A stretch of 64,000 bases of DNA, from the NCBI GenBank assembly GCA_963575745.1, contig CAUYUJ010015498.1, positions 93,710 to 157,709 on the forward strand. Reading direction: 5' to 3'. The stretch is from Prorocentrum cordatum. Lineage: Eukaryota > Sar > Dinophyceae > Prorocentrales > Prorocentraceae. Below are positions 25,647 through 36,579 of the stretch, in pieces. A model generated the notes under the pieces. It was not told the origin of the DNA. It was given only the letters and a program-made list of their open reading frames with translations, and did no database searches. How positions within the stretch are numbered: position 1 is the first letter of the stretch; each line of letters opens with the position of its first letter. Position numbers and translations under genes: made by a program.

Positions 25647-28565
25647 CCCCACCACCGTCCGCACCACATCCCTCACCGCTGTCCCCAGCACCACTGTCCC
25701 CATCACAACTGTCCCCACTGTTCCCACCACCGTCCCCACTGTCCCCACCAGTGCCCCCACCACTGTCGCACTGTCCCCACTGTCCCCGCCACCATTCCCA
25801 CCACGGTCCCACTCTCCCCACTTTCCCCACGGCTCCCACTGTCCCCAGTGTCCCCACTTTCCCGCTGTCCCACTGAGCTGTCCCACTGTTCCCACCACTG
25901 TCCCTACTGTCCCCACCACTGTCCCCACTGTACCTCTGTCCCATTGTCCCACCATCGTCCTCGCCACCGCCCTCACCACTATCCCCACCACCACTGTCCC
26001 CACCACTGTCCCACTCTCCCCACTTTCCCCACCACTGTCCCAGTCCCCGCCGCTGTCCCACTGAGCTGTCCCACTGTTCCCACCACTGTCTCCATCAGTG
26101 TCCCCACTGTACCTCTGCCCCATTGTCCCACCATCGTCCTCGCCACCGCCCTCACCACTGTCCCCAGCACCAATGTCCCCACCAGTGTTCCACTGTCCCC
26201 ACTGTTCCGACCACCGTCCCACTATCCCCACACCAGGTGTCCCCACCACTGTCCCAACGTCCCCACTGCTCCCACCATTGTCCCCGCAGTCCCCACCAGT
26301 GCCCCCACCGGTGTCTCAGTGTCCCCACTGTCCCCCCACACTTGTCCCACCACGGTCCCGCTCTCCGCATCTCCCCACTGTCCCCACCACTGTCCCACTG
26401 TCCCCACTGTTCCCACCACTGTCCTACTGTCCCCACTGTCCCGCCGCTGTCCCACTGTGCTGTCCCACTTCCCCACTGTCCCCACCCCTGTCCCACTGTC
26501 CCCATCAGTGCCCCCACCCCCCTGTCGCAGTCCCCACTGTCCCCACCACTGTTCCCACCACGATCCCACTCTCCCCACTTCTCCCACGGTCACCACCACT
26601 GTCCCACTGTCCCACTGTCCCCGCCGCTGTCCCACTTAGCTGTCCCCACTGTTCCCACCACTGTCCCTACTGTCCCCACCACTGTCCCCACTATACCTCT
26701 GTCCCATTGTCCCACCATCGTCCTCGCCACCGCCCTCACCACTGTCCCTACCACCACCGTCCCCACCACTGTCCCAGTCCCCACTTTCCCCACCACTGTC
26801 CGACTGTCCCCACACCACTGTCCCAGCCACCACCGTCCCCACTGTCCCACTGCCCCCACTGTTCCCGCACCACTGTCCCCGGTGTCCCCACCAGTGTCTC
26901 ACTGTCCCCACTGTCCCCCCACCATTGTCCCACCACGGTCCCACTCTCCCCTTTGTCCACACTGTCCCCACCACTGTCCCACTGTCCCCACAGCTCCCAC
27001 CACTGTCCCGCTGTCCCCACTGTCCCCGCCGCTGTCCCACTGTGCTGTCATACTGTCCCCACTGTCCCCACCACTGTCCCCACTGTCCCCGCCACTCTCC
27101 CCACTGTCCCCACTGTCCCCACCATTCTGCCACCACGGTCCCACTCTCCCCATTGTCCCCACTGTCCCCACCACTGTCCCACTGTTCCCACCACTGTCCC
27201 ACTGTCCCCACTGTCCCCGCCGCTGTCCCACTCTGCTGTCCCACTGTATCCACTGTCCCCACCACTGTCCCACTGTGCCCACTGTCCCCGCGACTCGCCC
27301 CACTGTACTACTATCTCACCTCTCCCCCACTAACCACCGGCAAACGACTCCCAGGTCCCCACCACCGTCCGCACCACATCCCTCACCGCTGTCCCCAGCA
27401 CCACTGTCCCAGTCCCACTGTCCCAACGTTCCCACCACTCATCACCGTCCCCACTGTCCTTACCAGTGCCCCCACCACTACCGCACTGTCCCCACTGTCC
27501 CCACCACTGTTCCCACCACGGTCCCACTCTCCCCACTTTCCCCACGGTGCCAACCACTGTCCCACTGTCCCTACTTTCCCGCTGTCCCACTGAGCTGTCC
27601 GACTGTTCCCACCACTGTCCCTACTGTCCCCACCACTGTCCCCACTGTACCTCTGTCCCATTGTCCCACCATCGTCCTCGCCACCGCCCTCACCACTATC
27701 CCCACCACCCCTGTCCCCACCACCGCTGTCCCCACCACTGTCCCACTGTCCCCACTTTCCCCACCACCGTCCCACTATCCCACACCACTGTCCCCACCAC
27801 CACCGTCCCCACCTCTGTCCCAGAGTCCCCACCACTGTCCCACTGCCCCCACTGTTCCCGCCCTTGTCCCCGCTGTCCCCACCAGTTCCCCCACCAGTGT
27901 CTCACAGTCCCCAGTGTCCCCACCATTCTGCCACCACGGCCCCACTTTCCCAATTGTCCCCACTGCCCCCACCACTGTCCCACTGTTCCCACCATTGTCC
28001 CACTGTCCCCACTGTCCCCGCCGCTGTCCCACTCTGCTGTCCCACTGTATCCACTGTCTCCACCACTGTCCCACTGTTCCCACCATTGTCCCACTGTCCC
28101 CACTGTCCCCGCCGCTGTCCCACTCTGCTGTCCCACTGTATCCACTGTCCCCACCACTGTCCCACTGTGCCCACTGTCCCCGCCACTCGTCCCACTGTAC
28201 TACTGTCCCACCCCCGTCCTCCTTCACCATTGTCCCCACCACTACCGTCCCCACCACTGTCCCCACCGTCCCCGCTGTCCCCACCACTTCCCACTGTACC
28301 TCTGTCCCGTTGTCCCATCATCGTCCTCGCCACCGCCCTCACCACTGTTCCCACCACCACTGTCGCATTGTCCCCACTGGCCCCACAACAGTCCCACTGT
28401 CCCCACACCACTGTCCCCACCACAACCGTCCCCACCACTGTCCTGCTGTCCGCACCACGGTCCCACTGTCCCCACACCACTGTCCCCACCACCACCGTCC
28501 CCACCACCGTCCCAATATCCCCACCACTGTCCAACTGTCCCGAGGAGCGGGAATCGTTTGCCGGC
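25622..28565. repeat. C-rich (CCCCACCACTGTCCCACTGT)-type satellite
   Basis: About 2.9 kb of degenerate CCCCAC, CACTGTCC and CACCACTGTCC words without a strict period. All plus frames are open as Pro/Thr/His/Ser repeats and minus frames as Gly/Val/Trp repeats, so the long frames are artefacts. A segment beginning CACCGGCAAACGA(T/C)TCCC occurs at about 25,625 and again at about 27,336, showing a segmental duplication of about 1.7 kb. Confidence 0.85.
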
Positions 28566-28650
28566 GGCGAAGGGGGGGGGGTCGAACCGGGGTAGTGCCC
28601 CCCCCCTTTTCATGATGGACTGGGGGGATGAGGGGGGGGGTCGAACCGGT
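28548..28650 (-). repeat. Right inverted-repeat arm enclosing the C-rich satellite
   Basis: CGGGAATCGTTTGCCGGCG and GGTCGAACCGGTAGTGACC mirror the left arm. Further out, CACGCTCTTT (28,743) mirrors AGAGAGCGTG (25,312), suggesting that the element is slightly longer. Confidence 0.7.
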
Positions 28651-28769
28651 AGTGACCGCCCCCGGTTATCGAGGGTGGGCAAGAGGGAGGACGGGTTGGG
28701 AACCCCCATTGACCCCCCCTGTTTTCCGCCAGCAGCAGTAGAACACGCTCTTTCCTACAGCAACAGCAC

Positions 28770-28992
28770 CATCACTTTCATCATACTCATCATAATCGTT
28801 GTCATCTCCATCCGTCATCACCGTCAGCATCTTGATCACCACCACCACAACCACCATCATCAACGTCATCAGCATCACCTTCATCACGATCAACATCATC
28901 ACCACCACCACCATCACCATCATCATCATCAACGTCATCAGCATCATCAGCATCATCATCATCATCGTCACCATCACCATCATCATCATCAT
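28770..28992. repeat. (TCA)n microsatellite, left side of retroelement insertion
   Basis: TCA/CAT triplets, mostly pure near the right end. The same tract type resumes at 34,736, on the far side of the retroelement. Confidence 0.85.
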
Positions 28993-29165
28993 GGGGACCG
29001 ACAGCCAGGCGAGAAATGATTTCCACCTTTCTGAGGCACTGGCGCGCCTGGGCAAATCTGTCTTCGAGAACACTACTCAGTCATCGCGATGAGACCAAGC
29101 GAGCGGAGGGCACAGATATTGGGGTGGCCCTGGAGGCACCGCCCGCCTCCGCTCGACAAAAACGT
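28993..29165 (-). repeat. Terminal repeat B2 of the retroelement
   Basis: Begins GGGGACCGACAGCCAGGCGA at the end of the (TCA)n tract and ends GACAAAAACGT. Nearly identical to 29,326-29,499. Confidence 0.85.
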
Positions 29166-29206
29166 TTTGCCCCTGCTACATTAGACATTGGGTGGCGTGG
29201 GTGGGG

Positions 29207-29325
29207 GCCAAAAAGACTTCGGAGCATATATAGCCGCGATCCCACAGTGTGGGATTGATGCTCTTTCAGACAAGCTGGCAGACGACAAGCGCTCTCTTAC
29301 CCCATTCATGTGCGCGCACTCCCAT
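29207..29325 (-). repeat. Internal repeat A2 of the retroelement
   Basis: From GCCAAAAAGACTTCGGAGC to CACTCCCAT, repeated as A1 at 34,620-34,738. It contains CATATATAGCCGCGA, a TATA-like word that could serve as promoter or terminator. Confidence 0.85.
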
Positions 29326-29499
29326 GGGGACCGAGAGCCAGGCGAGAAATGATTTCCACCTTTCTGAGGGACTGGCGCGCCTGGGCAAATCTGTCTTCGA
29401 GAACACTACTCAGTCATCGCGATGAGACCAAAGCGAGCGGAGGGCATAGATATTGGGGGGGCCCTGGAGGCACCGCCCGCCTCCGCTCGACAAAAACGT
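29326..29499 (-). repeat. Internal repeat B1 of the retroelement
   Basis: Directly abuts A2; differs from B2 by one inserted A and a few substitutions. Confidence 0.85.
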
Positions 29500-29534
29500 C
29501 CCTAAGCATCCCCCAAAGCACCTGAGGATGTGAC

Positions 29535-30143
29535 TTAAGCTTGAAATAGATTAGCTCGGATAGGGGCCGCTAGCGCACGAGCCAGCGCACGATTGAGCTG
29601 CGCTGGATATGGCTGTGCTACCTGTGTCCACGGCGCGCCGCTTGGCGCCGGGCCCGACATAATTATATGTTTACGGCCCGTCCGGCTGCAAGAGCCGGTG
29701 GTGCCTCTGCACTGGCGCGAGAGGCCCTGGAGGTCCTGGAAGGGAATGTTCCCGCGCAAAAGGGTCGTGCGTTTCTTCCAGGGGGTACCGAACTGACAAA
29801 AATCGATGGCCAATGTAGCCGCGGACGGGGAGGGCGCCAGGCGCTGGAACTCCGGAGTTTTAAGCATGTAGCTAGTGTAAGGGTTTTCCAGGATCCAAGA
29901 GGCACCAACAGCGTTGCACTCCCGAATTATGGCCAGTGGGGCCCTACAACATCTGTTACCCTCCTTGACTTTTGCCTGCGGACAGAACGGATGGGCGCAG
30001 TACGGATGCGCGCTATGCTGAAGCTGCTGCAAGGGGGCGCCAGCATCACTGCTAGGCAGCGGCGCCTGCGCATGGCTGCCAGGGGCGGCTTCAGCACGCG
30101 GCTGGAGGTGAGGTCGCCATGCGATCCGTGGGAGATCTCCCAC
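29535..30143 (-). pseudogene. Methyltransferase-like C-terminal segment of the retroelement
   Basis: About 200 codons. The conserved-looking part reads SWILENPYTSYMLKTPEFQRL, then DFCQFGTPWKKRTTLL, HIIMSGP and WTQVAQPYPAQLNRALARAL. The ENP block and the C.FG.P..K.T block recall the methyltransferase-like tail seen in dinoflagellate retroelement proteins; retrotransposons of this group are known to have captured DNA methyltransferases. The cofactor-binding half is not clearly present, and the segment is out of frame with the recombinase. Activity is therefore unlikely. Confidence 0.45.
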
Positions 30144-30228
30144 GTGCGAGCCTGGAAGCCAAGCTGCCTCGAGGCCTTCGCGACCCCCCCTTTGCCAGCG
30201 AAGCAGTCGGCAATTTACTTATCCTTCA

Positions 30229-33200
30229 TCATGTCCGCCCCGAAGAGGGGAGCGGCACGGGGCGCGCGTGGAGGTCGATCTCCATGCCGTGAAGCCTGCG
30301 CTCCTGGAGGTAGGCCTGGAGGACGGCCAGGTGCTGGTGGACCGATTCGGCAAGCGCGGCGTGCTTCACATGACGAGCGGTGCTCTTGCTGGACCTCCAC
30401 TGGCCCCGCCACTGGCCCTCCAACGAGGAGCGAGAGCCCCGACCGCGGCCCGCGCTCGGGCCGCTGTGGTGCGCTCGGCACGGGACCGGGTTCGGCGCGC
30501 CCATCGGCCGAGCAGCGAAACGAAATGCGCGGAGGTACTCGCTGTAACCGGGGTCGAACAGGAGGCCCGACCCTGCCACGGTCCGCAGGCGCTCCCAGAG
30601 CGGGATCAGGTTTTTGGCCCAGTCCTCGCGGTCGAGGTGGTACATGGCGTTCGCCGAGCTGAGCCAGACGCCGCCCATTTCTGGCTTCCGAAAGCGTCGG
30701 GGGCAAAACCTGCGCCACTCCTGAAGCGCCCCCCAAGCCCGCGGGAACCGCCGGGAGCCCCGGCGGCCATAGGGCAAATGGAGGTGGATCCAGCCCGCCA
30801 GAGCGCTGGCCGCGGTCGACCGCCGAATACCCTTGAAGAAGCACTCCTCGGGGTATGACGCGAAACCGGCGTCCACGGCGTCGGCCTCGGCGCGCTCCAC
30901 GATGGCGCCCTGGGCTGTCGTGAGCGTCGTGAAGGGCTTCACCTTGTAGGTGTACTCTAGGTGGAGCTTGTCCGTCGCCACGCGCTTCTCGAGCACTGTG
31001 ATCCCGTCGCCCTCGCCCTCGAACTTCCCCCCGAAGTAGTGCCAGAGCCGGCGCCTCGACCGGGTCTCCAGCGCCCGCCCCCGCCGGGCCGCTCGGCTGA
31101 CGGCCTCGGATGCGGGCCCAGTGCCTCGGGAGCTCGACGTGGGCGGCCTCCGAGTGCTGTGCCTCCCGACGTAGCCCCGCTCTCCTCGGGGACGGTCCGC
31201 TCCACCCAGTCGTCGAGAGTCTGGCTCGCAGGCGCCCTCGGCTGCAGGAGGAGCCCCAGCGACGGCAGCGGGGCGAGCTGTCTCGCTCGCCAGGTACCCG
31301 CCCGCGCGCCCGCGCGGGCTGGGAGCCGCGGCTCCGCTGCCACCAGGGTCCGCCCCCTCCGTGCCGAAGTCAGGGCCAAGTCGGGGCCCCGCGCCTTCAC
31401 GGAGGTCCGCGCGGCCAGGGTCCACCACCGCTTCCGCCCCTTGCTCATTGGCCCGAGCCCGTGGCGGTCGCGCCCTGCGGACGACTTCAGGGATGACCCA
31501 TGCAAGAGACGACGAGGCCTTTTCCGAGAAGATGCGGGACGGCCCGTCGCCGAAATTCAGCTCGCTCGGCACGCACCTGGCGTGCAGCCTGATGTCGCGG
31601 GCCAGCAGGAAGCCGCTCAGCTTGCGCAGGACGGCAAGTAGCGCGAAGCCCCGGCAGCGGCTCCGGCCCACGGCCAGCGCCACCGACATGTTGTCGCAGA
31701 GGTGGAGGTGCCTGCGGTTGCCGCCCGCGGCGACTTGCGCCAGCCGGCGCACGGGCGCCGGCAGCGCTCGAGCCTCCAGCAGAGTGATGTGCTCGCGCCT
31801 GCCCCAAGTGCCAGCACGGCAGATGCGCCAGCCCCTCGGATGAAGAAGGCGGGCTGGCACCTCGGGGAAGCCCTCCACAATGGACCAGTCCTCGTCGAGC
31901 CCGTCGCCCACCCGTGGCCGCCAGCGCCCATCCTCGAGCATGAAGCCGGCAGCCGCCATGGCGGACTCGCGCGGGGTGATAGCCCCTCCCCGACGAAAGC
32001 GGGCTCGCTCTCGGACTCGTCCGACGCCGGCAACGTCGAGGGGCGACCAGCGGGAGCTGACGATGCCGAAGCCCTCAGGAGACGCGTCCGGGGCGGTGAC
32101 ATCCCTGTTCCACGGCAGCCACCAGTCGCTCTCCATGAAGACCAGCAGCCCCACGAACGCGGCGAACTCGTCCTTGACGGTCCTCCAGAGCTCGACGTCT
32201 TTCGTGCACGTGGCGTGCACAAACGCATGCGCGGCCGAGAAAACGGTCATGGTCTCGCGCCTGATGAGGGCGGCGTAGGTACAGTGCCCAAGGGTGCTCT
32301 CCATCATCTAGCCGCTCGCCCGTCCACGCTGGAGGAGGTAAAGCAGGCCCCTCTCAAGCTCCCGCCGCTTGGCCGTGAGGCAGGTCACGAGTCGCGCCCC
32401 GTCCAGGTCGACCCCCAACGCGGAGCCCTTCTCGGTGAACAGCTCGACCTCGTGGATGTCCGGGCCATGCTCACCAAAGACGCGGGCCTGCTCTGACAGG
32501 GCGGCGCCCACCGTCTCGGCGTCGCGGCCCATGACCCCGAGGTTGTCCACGTAGACGTACCGCCAGAGGTCCGTCTAGGGGGGGCCAGTCGCGAGCACCG
32601 TCAGGTCCCCGCGGTCCGACAGCAGGCGGGCATGGCGGAGCAGGGGGGCGCTGCCGGAGAGCTTAGTGTTGGCGTTCTGGCAGAAGTAGAGGCCCGCGCT
32701 CATCCACGGAGGCATGATCATGCGATGGAAGCAGTTCTCCACGTCGGCTGCGCCCAGGGCAACTCGGAGCGCCCGAAGGGCGCCTCGGCCTGGATCAGTG
32801 GCCAACTCGGGGTCCTCGTCGACATCGACCTCGATGGACGAGAGGCCCTCCGCGGTCAGCAAGTCCACATGAGGGGGCTGAACAAATCGTTGGTTGGCGG
32901 CTCGCCCGTCTAGGATCAATCTCTGCTTGGTTTTGCCTTTCTTCCAGGCGAAGAAGGACCCGATGAAGTCGATCGGCTGCGTGGTGTACCGGAGCATGCC
33001 GATGTCATGAAGGCGGCGGATGAAGCGGAGGTACTGCCGGCGCGATCGCGCCAGCCGGGGATCTGAGCACGGCTTGACGGGCTCACGCCGTCGCAAGTCT
33101 TCAAAGTCATTGGTGTCTCGTAGCATGCGCTCTCCACAACCCTCCAGGAAAAGGCGCCCCTGCTGGTCGACCAGGTCGTAAACGGACGGAGCCGTGGAGA

Positions 33201-33291
33201 CGTCGACCGGCAAGGAGACGAGGCGCAACTGGAAGGGGGCAGTGTTCGATTGGCCCTCCTCGTGAAGGGAGATGCCACGGATCATCTGCAA
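30229..33291 (-). pseudogene. Reverse transcriptase - RNase H - tyrosine recombinase (pol), with in-frame stops
   Basis: One minus-strand frame carries all three domains. RT: QRLILDGRAANQRF, GAADVENCFHRM (motif A) and WRYVYVDNLGVMG (motif C as YVDN). RNase H: APDASPEGFGIVSSRW, LLEARAL, CDNMSVALAVGRSR and LNFGDGPSR, retaining the acidic set. Recombinase: a helical core-binding region (LAGWIHLHLPYGRRGS), then HHSGPSAGRGRGSRS and RGQWRSSKSTARHVKHAAL, where the expected RY.K nucleophile reads RH.K. Two in-frame TAG codons (32,575-32,577 and 32,308-32,310) interrupt it; the natural end is TGA at 30,229. An open stretch in the same frame extends upstream to 33,684 beyond another TGA at 33,337. Judged inactive. 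Confidence 0.7.
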
Positions 33292-33823
33292 AAATGACGA
33301 TCGCGGCGAGGGTGCGTCAGCGACCGGCTCCTGGGATCAGACCAGGCCTTCGATGCGCGCCACTACCTCGTTGTGCATGCCGATGAAGTCACACCGATGC
33401 AAAAAAGTGCTGCTCTCAAGACCCTCTACCCAGTTGAGCGCCCTGATCGCCCGATTGACGACGGTGAAGACGCGCTGATGGCCACGGGGTCCTCGTCGCT
33501 CACGATGATGTCGACCACTGAGCCCCTCCGCCACCAGGGGGATCGGGAAGAGCAGGCGCGAGCCCCGCCACGGCGGAAGGGCAGCACCAGTCGGCAATGA
33601 ACCTCTCATCGAGACCAACCCGACTGCAGGTGCCACTCCGACGCCCGTCCCCACGAGCGACCAGGGCGTCGCACCTGTTGACATGCACGTACACGACCTC
33701 CCGCTTGACCAGGGCGCCCACGGGTCCGATAGCGGAGGACTCGCCCAGCACCCAGACGTAGCTCGTGACGGACAGCCCTAGCCCGCGCGCGGGGGAGACC
33801 TCCCCGCTCGCAACCCCTGCGGC

Positions 33824-34624
33824 TCACGCGTCGGCCGCAGCGGGCAGGCGAGCCCGACGCCGCGGAGGGCGGCTGCCGCCCAGGAGCTCGTCCAGCATCG
33901 TCACCTCATCGAACGTCACCATCACCTGCTCGGGCCGCTGGAGCCCCGGGCCCGCGGAGCCGATCTCCTCCTCTGCCTGCGCGTGTCCCCGACGGGTCAC
34001 CGCCCTGATCTCGTCCCCCGGCGGCGGCCCTTGGCGGCGGCGCGCCTGGGGGTCGGGACTGGGCGTTAGCCCGTCTACCAGCAGCGGGGCGTCGCGCTCG
34101 AGGCCGTCAGAGTCGGACCCGTCCAAGTACTCACGGCAGACGTCCTTGTCTGGCTTCTGCAGCACCCACAGGACATCCTGGATTGGCCACGGTGCCAGCC
34201 CCCCATGCCACGCCTTGCACTCGACGTACCCCCTCAGCAATCGGGACCCTGGCGTCAGCGTCCCCCAGAACTCCGAATCCACCACGACGCGCGGCGCGAC
34301 CGCCACAGCGCTAGCATCACGAGCAGCAGATGAGGGCCCAGCGGCCGCGCTCCCAGGCAAGCCGTCCCCTGAGCTGCCCCGCCGGGTCGGTGGCGAAGGC
34401 CTGGGGCGCGGGGCCCACTGCGGGCTCTTCCCCTCGGCGGCACCCGGCACCGCGGCTCTCAGCTCCCTCGGCGCCGAGCACCTGCACCCGCCAGTTGGGC
34501 AGATCACCGTCGGAGGCCCAGTCGGCTCAGTGCTCCATGGCCCAAGAGCAGGAAGAGCTTCTGGAAAGGCCCTCCGGCCATACACTGCCAAGGACGGAGT
34601 TTGCAGGCTCAACCTTTGAGCCAA
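33824..34624 (-). pseudogene. N-terminal (leader/gag-like) protein of the retroelement
   Basis: A 266-codon frame starting just inside repeat A1, rich in Pro, Arg and Ala. The more complex centre is VVVDSEFWGTLTPGSRLLRG, then YVECKAWHGGLAPWPIQDVLW. No Cys-His knuckle is visible. Between it and the RT frame, other frames contain HQRVFTVVNRAIRALNWVEG, a phrase that looks like the protein's continuation, so frameshifts have broken it. Assignment rests on position. Confidence 0.4.
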
Positions 34625-34738
34625 AAAGACTTCGGAGCATATATAGCCGCGAGCTCACAGTGTGGGATTGATTTTCTTTCAGACAAGCTGGCAAACGACA
34701 AGCGCTCTCTTACCCCATTCATGTGCACGCACTCCCAT
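34620..34738 (-). repeat. Terminal repeat A1 of the retroelement
   Basis: The 5' end of the element on its coding strand; 119 bp matching A2, then (TCA)n. Confidence 0.85.
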
Positions 34739-34925
34739 CATCATCATCATCATCCTCATCATCAGCATCACCATCATCATCAGCGTCATTATCATCATCG
34801 TAATGTCCATCTCCATCGTCATCGCCATCGCCATCGCCATCCTCGTCCTGATTCTCGTCCTCGTCCTCGTTATCATCCTCATCCTCATCATCACCACCAT
34901 CACCATCACCACCATCGTCATCCTC
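34736..34925. repeat. (TCA)n / (CAT)n microsatellite, right side of retroelement
   Basis: The triplet tract interrupted by the retroelement resumes here, drifting into TCC/GTC triplets. Confidence 0.85.
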
Positions 34926-35124
34926 ACCTATCGACTCGATCCGAACCGAACCAAACTGGCTCTGATCTTCAACTGAACTGGACCGAACCAAACCGAACCA
35001 GCGCGGGGAAGCCACCCCAGCGAATCGGAAATTGCCCCCCGAGGCCCCCCCCGCCGCTTTGGGTAAGAGGGCTGCCCCAGGCCCCCCCGGATCCCCACCA
35101 GAACCCCACTGGACCCCCACCGGG

Positions 35125-35425
35125 CCCTCGCGGACCCTCGCGGACCGCAGCGGACCCTAGCGGACCCTGAGGCGGACCGCAGAGGACCGCAGTGGACTGC
35201 AGCGGACTGCAGCGGACCGCAGCGGACCGCAGCGAACCTCAGCGGACCTCAGCGGACCTCAGCGTACCCGAGCGGACCGCAGCGGACCGAGCGGATCCAA
35301 GCGGGCCCGAGCAGATCCTAGCGGACCCTGGAGGACCCTAGCGGACCGTAGTGGACCGTAGCGGACACCAAGCGGACCGTAGCGGACAGTAGCAGACCGT
35401 GGCAGACCCCAGCGGACCCCACCTG
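35125..35425. repeat. AGCGGACC(N)-type short tandem repeats
   Basis: Degenerate 10-bp units GCGGACC(G/C)CA and AGCGGACCTC, about 30 copies. The plus frames are open only because of the repeat. Confidence 0.85.
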
Positions 35426-35479
35426 GGCTGTGAACCAAAAACCTCTCGTAGATGTTGATGAAGGTTTCTTGGGAAATCT

Positions 35480-35760
35480 ATGAGAAGCTTGGGCTTCTTG
35501 GGGGTCTCCTGGGGGCTTCCTGGGGGCCGCCGGGGGCCTCCTGGAGACCTCTTGGGGGCCCCTTGGGGGCCTCTTGGGGCTACTCGCGGGCGTCTTGGGG
35601 GCCTCTTGGAGCCTCTCGGGGGCTTCTTGGGGGCTTCTTGGCGGCCTCGGGGGTCCTCTTTGAGCGGGAGGCTCGAAATTTCAGCCAGATTGCCACATTT
35701 GGGGCTCCTGGTGGGGCCCTTTGGGGGCACGTTTGGGCCGTCTTGAGTGCCTCGTGGACA
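35480..35760 (-). repeat. CCAAGAGGCCC dispersed minisatellite, first patch
   Basis: On the minus strand, repeats of CCCCAAGAGGCCC(CC). The same unit in the opposite orientation fills 44,750-45,320, and weaker patches lie at 37,310-37,390 and 49,835-50,000. Confidence 0.75.
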
Positions 35761-36069
35761 GCCTGGGAGCTCTTTTTTTTCGTCAGGGAACGACGCAAGT
35801 TTGGCCTCCGGTCAAATGGAGAACCACTGAGAGTGGAGAAAAAATGGCGCGAGCCTTGCACAGAAATCTCAGAAGCCCTGGAAAACGGAGAGCCACTAAT
35901 TATCCCGGCAAAGCAACCTAACAGCGATGTGTAGAAGCATAGCTGGAAACATTGCCTGTGGTATTCATGTAAGAGTGCTGTTGTAAAATTCTGGTGTTCT
36001 CGCAGTCGCATTCGGATTCGCAGTGGCAGTCGCAGTGGCAACATCAGCGGCAGTCGCAGTGGCACTGCC

Positions 36070-36190
36070 AGTAGTTGCAGTAGCAATAGCTACACTAGCA
36101 GCAGCAACAGCAGCAGCAGCAGCAGCAGTAATAGTAACAGTAGTAGTAGCAGTAGAAGTAGTAGTGATGGTAGTAGTGGTAACAGTGAAA
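36070..36190. repeat. (CAG/TAG)n triplet tract
   Basis: AGCAGCAACAGCAGC, then GTAGTAGTAGCAG. No coding support. Confidence 0.8.
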
Positions 36191-36207
36191 TAGTAGTTGT
36201 AGTGTGG

Positions 36208-36560
36208 CATTCAAAAATGTGGCCCGGGAGTGGAGTTCTGGGAAGTGGAAGAGCACGAAGTGGCCTACAGTTGGCTCCGGGCATTCAAAATGTGGCCCGG
36301 GAATTGTGTTCTGGGAAGTCCAAGAGCACGAAGTGGCCTACAGTTGGCTCCAGGCATCCAAAATGTGGCCCGGGAATGGAGTTCTGGGAAGTCCAAGAGC
36401 ACGAAGTGGCCTACAGTTGGCTCCGGGCATCCAAAATGTAGCCCGGGAATGGAGTTCTGGGAAGTCGAAGAGCACGAAGTGGCCTACAGTTGCCTCCGGG
36501 CATTCAAAATGTGGCCCGGGAATGGAGTTCTGGGAGGTCGAAGAGCACGACGTGTGTGAC
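36208..36560. repeat. 73-bp tandem repeat, about five copies
   Basis: TGTGGCCCGG recurs at 36,218, 36,291, 36,364, 36,437 (one change) and 36,510, an exact 73-bp period. Since 73 is not a multiple of three, the similar peptides seen in all three frames are artefacts. Confidence 0.95.
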
Positions 36561-36579
36561 TGTTTGCTTAAAACGAGCC

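Larger units (their letters stand above)
28993..34738 (-). mobile_element. Tyrosine-recombinase retroelement (DIRS order, PAT/Ngaro-like), decayed
   Basis: The element is 5.75 kb, coding on the minus strand. Its termini form split direct repeats. Read 5' to 3' on the minus strand they are repeat A1 (34,738-34,620), internal coding region, B1 (29,499-29,326), A2 (29,325-29,207), a 41-bp spacer and B2 (29,165-28,993). A1/A2 are 119 bp with six mismatches by eye; B1/B2 are about 174 bp with few differences. Coding order is leader protein, reverse transcriptase, RNase H, tyrosine recombinase, methyltransferase-like tail. (TCA)n flanks both ends and no other target duplication is visible, as expected for recombinase-mediated insertion. 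Stops and frame changes show that it is not intact. Confidence 0.7.

Noticed and set aside
25700-28560. Very long Pro/Thr/Ser/His open frames on both strands
   Set aside because: They translate the C-rich CCCCAC/CACTGT satellite. All frames are open and no complex sequence is present.
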